Assembly: GCA_026874595.1 (NCBI GenBank)
Contig: CM049313.1
Span: 36,896,159-36,960,158, forward strand
DNA: 64,000 bases
DNA from: Sipunculus nudus
Taxonomy: Eukaryota; Annelida; Sipuncula; Golfingiida; Sipunculidae
Reading direction: 5' to 3'
The notes under the pieces are model-generated. The model was not told where the DNA came from. It did not search any database and saw nothing but the letters and a program-made list of their open reading frames with translations. Both the position numbers and the translations under genes were made by a program. Below, piece after piece: positions 59,200 through 64,000 of this stretch; within the stretch, counting starts at the first letter, position 1; the number at the start of each line of letters is the position of its first letter.

Positions 59200-59880
59200 A
59201 TGTTAACTACAAACTGATGCAGAAACTCTGATCAGATGGTTTTTACCAACTGGTGCAGAAGCTCTGATCAGATGGTTTCTACCTAATGGTGCAGAAACTC
59301 TGATCAGAAGGTTTCTACCTAATGGTGCAGAAACTCTTGTCAGTTGATGGAGAAAATTCAGTCAAGTTTCCGCCTTTTCTTAAGAAATTAAATGATTAAA
59401 TGATGTTAACCAATGTATGTGGGACTCCATTGGTGAATAATCTTCATGGTGTGGAGATTTTTGTGAACAGAAGACCACCAATCAGTGCAGAAACATTGGT
59501 GAAATAATGCCTGCAAGCTGAGAGTGCAACTACTCTCACATGGTCCTTATCAGTCACTGCAGGCAGTTTGAACAAATTATGCCTGATAACGTGAGCAAAA
59601 ATTTGATTCAAAATTTAACTTGCACAATGGGAAGAGCAAGTTTATCATATAGTGCAAACCAGTTGGTGCAGATACTTCCTTCAAATGACCCCTTCTAGCT
59701 TTGGCAGAAGCTTTGGTCAATGGTGGCAAAAACTTTGATCAGAACTTTGTAAAGTGTCCTTGTCAAATAGTAATGGGGCTTGATCTAACGGTCCTGTCTA
59801 TTGATACAGCAGGCTTGAGATCAAAGACTGCCTTCCAATCTGAACAAAACCTTCAGTCAGATGTTCCCTGAGATAAAAAA
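59200..59880. repeat. Decaying tandem array, about 45-bp unit
   Basis: Four good copies at 59205-59345 share GGTGCAGAAACTCTGATCAG and GGTTTCTACCTAATGG. Further copies rightward are increasingly degenerate (CAGTGCAGAAACATTGG, TTGGTGCAGATACTTCC, GGCAGAAGCTTTGGTCAA). Similar words resume at 60440-60860. Confidence 0.6.
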
Positions 59881-59892
59881 AATGCCTGCCAA

Positions 59893-60230
59893 TGTGAAAA
59901 AAACTTGTTAATATGGAGCTGGTCAAAGGGAAATAATGTGATATGAACGTTAATCAATGACACTTGTGCAATGTTTATATAGGCATGAGTAGGTGCTTAT
60001 AAGTACATTGGTGTACTAGACATTTATTATATACCAACTGTTTTTAACTAGGTACTAGTAAAAAAAAAACTTGCTGATATGGAGCTAGACACAGGGGAAT
60101 TATGTGATATGAATATTAATCAACAACACTCATGAAATGTTTATATAGGCATGAATAGGTGCTCATAAGTGCATTGGTGTACTAGGTATTTATGATACCA
60201 ACTGTATGTAATTAGGTACTATTTTATATG
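59893..60230. repeat. Two-copy direct duplication of about 168 bp
   Basis: AAACTTGTTAATATGGAGCT through GGCATGAGTAGGTGC, CATTGGTGTACTAG and TAACTAGGTACTA recurs from about 60067 as AAACTTGCTGATATGGAGCT and so on, with scattered substitutions. It sits inside the decayed array. Confidence 0.85.
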
Positions 60231-60352
60231 TCATGTATGAGAGTGATGATTGACAATTTGCTTTAAGATGTAGTTAACAATGATGTGAGCTCTCTCCACA
60301 AAAAGTTGCCAAATGTATCTATTAATAAAAGTATTATTCTATTCTATTCTAA
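60231..60352 (+). mobile_element. LINE-type 3' end with (ATTCT)n tail
   Basis: ATTAATAAAAGTATTATTCT ATTCTATTCT ends at about 60350: an AATAAA signal followed by a pentanucleotide tail. Only the terminus is recognisable and no coding remnant is visible. Confidence 0.4.
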
Positions 60353-60865
60353 CGTCGGCCAAATGCTAACTGTTAGTTGTTACAGAGATCTTGATATCAA
60401 AAACCTTTTGTTCCATGGAAACTAGCTGAAGTCCAATTAGGAAGGGCAGCTTTGATCAAATTAAGCTTCCAATTGAAAAAGGAAAACCTGTGGTTGGTTC
60501 AAACTCTTGTCTGAATAATGCCTTAACATGAGAGAAGATGTTTTTAAACAACTGGTGAGTGCAGAAACTTGGTTCAACTGATGCCTCACAAATATTACAA
60601 TTATTAACAATTTTCATTTGGTTATATAATGCCTAACAGCTGGTGCAAAGGAATTGGACAAATGTTCCCTGGCAACAGGACATATGACATGCTTGACTTT
60701 GGTCTAAAGATGCCTGTCAATGGGCACAGAAGGTTTTGTCTGATGGTGTGTGATGGTGGGATCTGGGACTCTAATCAACAGTTTCCTGCCAAAGACTTTG
60801 GTCAGAAGACATATTGCTTGCCAATTGGTACAGAATATCGAAGGATGTCATTGCAATTTTCTAAA
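60353..60865. repeat. Continuation of the decayed GGTGCAGAAACTT array
   Basis: Degenerate units with GAGTGCAGAAACTTGGTTC, TGATGCCT, AGCTGGTGCAAAGG and GACTTTGGTCAGAAG. The 87-codon ORF 60629-60892 lies entirely in this degenerate repeat. Confidence 0.4.
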
Positions 60866-62447
60866 GACACTGGAAAAAGTAGTTTAGCTTAGCTGTTTAA
60901 AGCAAGTCTAAGTTGGCTGCAGCCAGAGATGTATCTGATTTCTACATGTTAATGTAACTGAAGGTTTTTGTGACAGAAAGAACTTAGTGTTTGACTCTTT
61001 TAGCTCTGTACATTCCTGACATGGGCTTCTATAGGCTACTTGTCTGCTTTTTTCAGCTCTGGTCAGTGATACATATATTGCTTCTACTCTGACAAACATA
61101 GTACTAAAAAAGGTTGGCATATATCAACTTCAAAGAACTCTGTGTATGTTTATGATAAAAAGGATTTCTTAAAGTGCTCTGGAATGGAACAAGTGATTCA
61201 CTTCCCTATTGCTTGTCAAATACATTTTTATATTTTTAACAATCCAGTAAAAGATGATGATTATTTTAATCTTCACTTAAACTTAAAAAAATTATGTAAA
61301 TGGAATGAAAGTGTCCATAAAGTAATGAAAACAGAAAGTAAAAATTTGGTTTTAGTGAGAATTAATGTAATAAATACTTATTCATTGCACTGTTTCTGCT
61401 AGAACCACATTTATATATAACAATAAAAACTGGGTTCATGTAAGATGAAAATGACAGAAGAGAAAAAAGATTCCCATATACCGGTATCTGAAATCTGAAG
61501 TTATCTGTATTAAGCTTTATAATCAGCATTCAAAATAAATTTACTTTTAGATGACATCTACTCAACTTGAGGGCAAATTTGACAAGAAATTAATATAAAG
61601 TGTTATAAAAAGTAAACAAGTTCCCATATTATAAATCATCATTTACCAAGAAAATCTGATAAAACCCAGTATCAATTTGGTGGGATTTTTAATCAAGGCA
61701 GAGCAGGATAGTATCATACATCCAAATTTGATCCGCATTAAGCCAAGAAATGGAAACTGGAGTTTTACCTCACTCTGGATTTTAAATTGCCAAGGATACT
61801 GGCCTGTGCTGTGGGGCTTTAATAGGGTATCCCTGAATTTAAGCCACAATGGTTTATTCATCTCTGCAAGAAGGCAGTATTTTTCTCTGAATGTTCATAC
61901 AGATATTGGGTGTTAAGGTCATTGTCTAGACATGGTCATTTCTCGTGCTGTGTTTGCAGTCCATGTTTATACAACTGTTGTGTTCCAGTTAGCGATCTTG
62001 GCTAAATGTGACATAAATGGATGAATATTTGTCAAGCACTCTTCATGGTAATTTGTCTCCTGCTGATCAGTGTTGAACTTATGCTTCAGATGACCATGCT
62101 GGTACACCTATGAAGGCATTATGGTTGGTCTTTGGGGAATGTGATACTCTTAATTAGCTGTTCTTAATATCAACTCATATGGGACAGCAAACTTCTCAAC
62201 CAGTAGCTGATTTATGCAGCCTCTGGTATGCTGAGCCTTGTTCACTCACAACTCATATCTGCTTAATTACGTTAATTATTTTTCATACAACAGTGATGAA
62301 CATATTTCATTTTTGGGCAGAAGATGAACTGAAATTTGAAAGGAAAACCTACAGTTTAAATGGAAAAATTAAAAAAGAAAAAAAAGAACCACAGATTCAA
62401 AGTTACTCCTGGATAGTTTTGCAGGACATATGGTCAATCTGTACAGT
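60866..62447. other. Unique AT-rich sequence
   Basis: No supported gene. ORFs of 70-123 codons (60908-61120, 61142-61402, 62179-62550) lack recognisable motifs. Confidence 0.35.
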
Positions 62448-62530
62448 GAAGCCTCTCTTTATGGGCACCTATGGTTTGAGAGCACCTCTTTGTTGTGGGC
62501 ACTTGAGGCAGTCCTGTGAAATAAGGATTA
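62440..62530. mobile_element. Possible pogo-like DNA transposon terminus
   Basis: ACAGTGAAGCCTCTCTTTAT followed by GGGCACCTATGG, CACCTCTTTGTTG and GGGCACTTGAGG has the periodic CCTCT / GG-CACCT pattern of pogo/Tigger-like inverted-repeat ends as I remember them. No matching opposite end was found nearby, so this is a remnant at best. Confidence 0.25.
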
Positions 62531-62757
62531 TAAGCATGCTACATCACTGATGCAAGCTAGCACCTCTCATAGTGAAAAGGACTTGTCAGTGTCCATAATT
62601 GGGAGGGTACACTCAATGATGTGCTACTCAAGAGGCAGACAAACTAGGCCAGAAAGACAAGACTGTCATCATTGATGATATCAGACTTTAAACTAAATGT
62701 AACCATGCACACAAAAGTGTTCCTACTGGCCTTGCTAGTGAAGCTTACTTTATTACA
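62531..62757. other. Unique sequence
   Basis: Nothing recognised. Confidence 0.3.
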
Positions 62758-62810
62758 GAAGTGGTAGAACATCTGACTTGTGTGTCACAGGTTAGAATCC
62801 ACATTAAGCT
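62756..62810 (+). mobile_element. tRNA-like SINE head remnant
   Basis: AGTGGTAGAACATCTGACTT then GTGTGTCACAGGTTAGAATCC resembles a tRNA A box (partial), anticodon arm and B box (GGTTAGAATCC, 62790-62800). The 5' acceptor arm is not conserved, so this is not a functional tRNA. Confidence 0.4.
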
Positions 62811-63040
62811 CTGTTTCTATTTTCACCCTTTACATAAACAGTAAAATTATCATCCTTTTCAGTACTAATAAAGCTTCATCTGTATGTGTGCATGATTATT
62901 TACATCAGACAAAGTTGCACATACGCTGATTTGACCGATTAAAGCTTCATTATTTTGAATGAAATGCCTCATGTCATTGTTTACTCTTAAGTATTAAAGC
63001 CGGACAGCACTAAAGGTAAACTCATGATATTTATTATAAG
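62811..63040. other. AT-rich sequence
   Basis: TTAAAGCTTCAT-type words recur (about 62870, 62940). Possibly SINE body; otherwise nothing seen. Confidence 0.3.
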
Positions 63041-63330
63041 ACCCTCTGGTAATCCCTGATTGCATGTTTGGGCACCTGAAAGAAGATCAACTTCAAGTAA
63101 TGTCAATTAAAGCACCTGGCCCACCCTGGCCAGACACCGTTTCCATTCCCTCACTTGAAAAGGTCCGCATCTGCTCAGTGAAGGATGTAACATGCCAGCC
63201 ACTAGGAAATCACTTATTACACATGCTTGACCTCCAGACCTAAACAAGTTACAAAGTAATTAACAGAAACAATCTCAGAGCTGTCTGGACATGATCTCAG
63301 CTGAATCAGACACTGAATACGCTGCTTCAC
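63041..63330. promoter_or_regulatory. Candidate conserved non-coding island
   Basis: GC-balanced, non-repetitive (GCACCTGGCCCACCCTGGCC, GGTCCGCATCTGCTCAG) with TGTCAATTAAAG and GTAATTAACAG homeodomain-like words. No ORF of note. Confidence 0.25.
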
Positions 63331-64000
63331 AACATGTACTTAATGGTTTTATGCCTCAATTCAATGACCAGAGACTAACTGTTTGTTACAGTTGACCAAT
63401 GATTAAGCTTTCTTCAAGCACGTCATATAAACCAAATGTCTTTAATGAAACATGCAATATACTTAAGTTTTACTTTGTTGGCAGAGGTTTTGTGTTCATC
63501 AATCTTTGTTTGTCTGTCCTCTGAGCCCTCATATCTCAAAACTGAGTCTTTGTAGAATGGACCAAGACAGAATTGGATTGGATTCAGCATTATTCCTCTC
63601 TCTTTGTCCTTTTGCCAAAACTACAGTTCTCAATAACTTCAACAAAATTTTGAGCTAGAGTGGGTAATTGGCAACAAAAATGATTAAATTTTGTCAGCCA
63701 GATCTTGAAGCAAATAAAGCTGTAGGACATATGTACTCTCCAAATACACTATAGTTTCTCAAGAGTTCCATTATAGAATGGTATACACACAAGTGAACTG
63801 GTCAAACTACAGCTTAAAAGTTGGAAAAATTGAAAGGATTTGTGCAAATATTTAACTGGTTCAGTTCCAAGCAAATTCTATGGAAATTCATCAATATCAT
63901 TTTGGGAGGCAACTTTGCTGACTCCGGCACTGGTCAATCTTTATGTTATCATAATGAGCACTTTACATGCAGGTTAAAAACTTGGAATTGGATGCACAAC
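63331..64000. other. Mostly unique sequence, possibly an old dispersed repeat
   Basis: TTTGTCTGTCCTCTGAGCCC followed by TCATATCTCAAAAC has the flavour of the GTCTGTC-headed dispersed repeats of bivalves, but no second copy exists in this window. No gene. Confidence 0.25.

Noticed and set aside
62756-62810. Functional tRNA gene on the plus strand
   Set aside because: 5' half and acceptor arm are not tRNA-like; better explained as a SINE head remnant.

Overview
This window reads as nuclear DNA from an invertebrate animal, most likely a bivalve mollusc. The evidence is the AT-rich, CpG-poor unique sequence, tRNA-derived SINE pieces, a Helitron-like element with internal tandem repeats, many minisatellites, and dispersed repeats with GGACGG-rich tails of the kind common in bivalve genomes. 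The species assignment is an inference from repeat style; no marker gene is present. There are no prokaryotic genes or operons, no rRNA, no intact tRNA gene and no CRISPR array. No complete protein-coding gene can be supported.

The only stretch that looks like real coding sequence is the first 133 bases: 44 open codons on the plus strand ending exactly at a strong splice donor. The rest is therefore probably a very long intron of that gene or intergenic sequence beyond it. Three further exon-like stretches (1574, 33459 and 50250) are listed at low confidence.

Layout: 0-17 kb is mostly unique AT-rich sequence. It carries a terminal-inverted-repeat transposon (2573-3162), a dispersed repeat complex (about 4.0-5.1 kb), an 18-bp minisatellite (6.5 kb), a decayed 51-bp array (10.6 kb) and a 2-kb Helitron-like element with 180-bp core repeats (11.35-13.41 kb). 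From 17.5 to 29.3 kb almost everything is tandem repeat: a 48-bp array, a 35-bp array, a SINE-like fragment, and a 9.9-kb satellite of 68-bp monomers with nested higher-order duplications. From 29 to 64 kb unique sequence alternates with arrays of about 26/35 bp (32.5 kb), 54 bp (34.4 kb), 35 bp (38.7 kb), 29 bp (45.2 kb) and 45 bp (51.5 kb), a decayed array (59.2-60.9 kb), a tRNA-SINE with target-site duplication (36.68-37.11 kb), a foldback element (43.4 kb) and two LINE-type 3' tails.

Scattered islands of more GC-balanced, non-repetitive sequence, many with homeodomain-, E-box- or T-box-like words, look like candidate conserved regulatory elements. That would fit a large intron or gene desert, but needs cross-species alignment. 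I found no new multi-gene system. The most unusual content is the satellite architecture, the SINE between two satellites, and repeat families that share palindromic and nuclear-receptor-like motifs.
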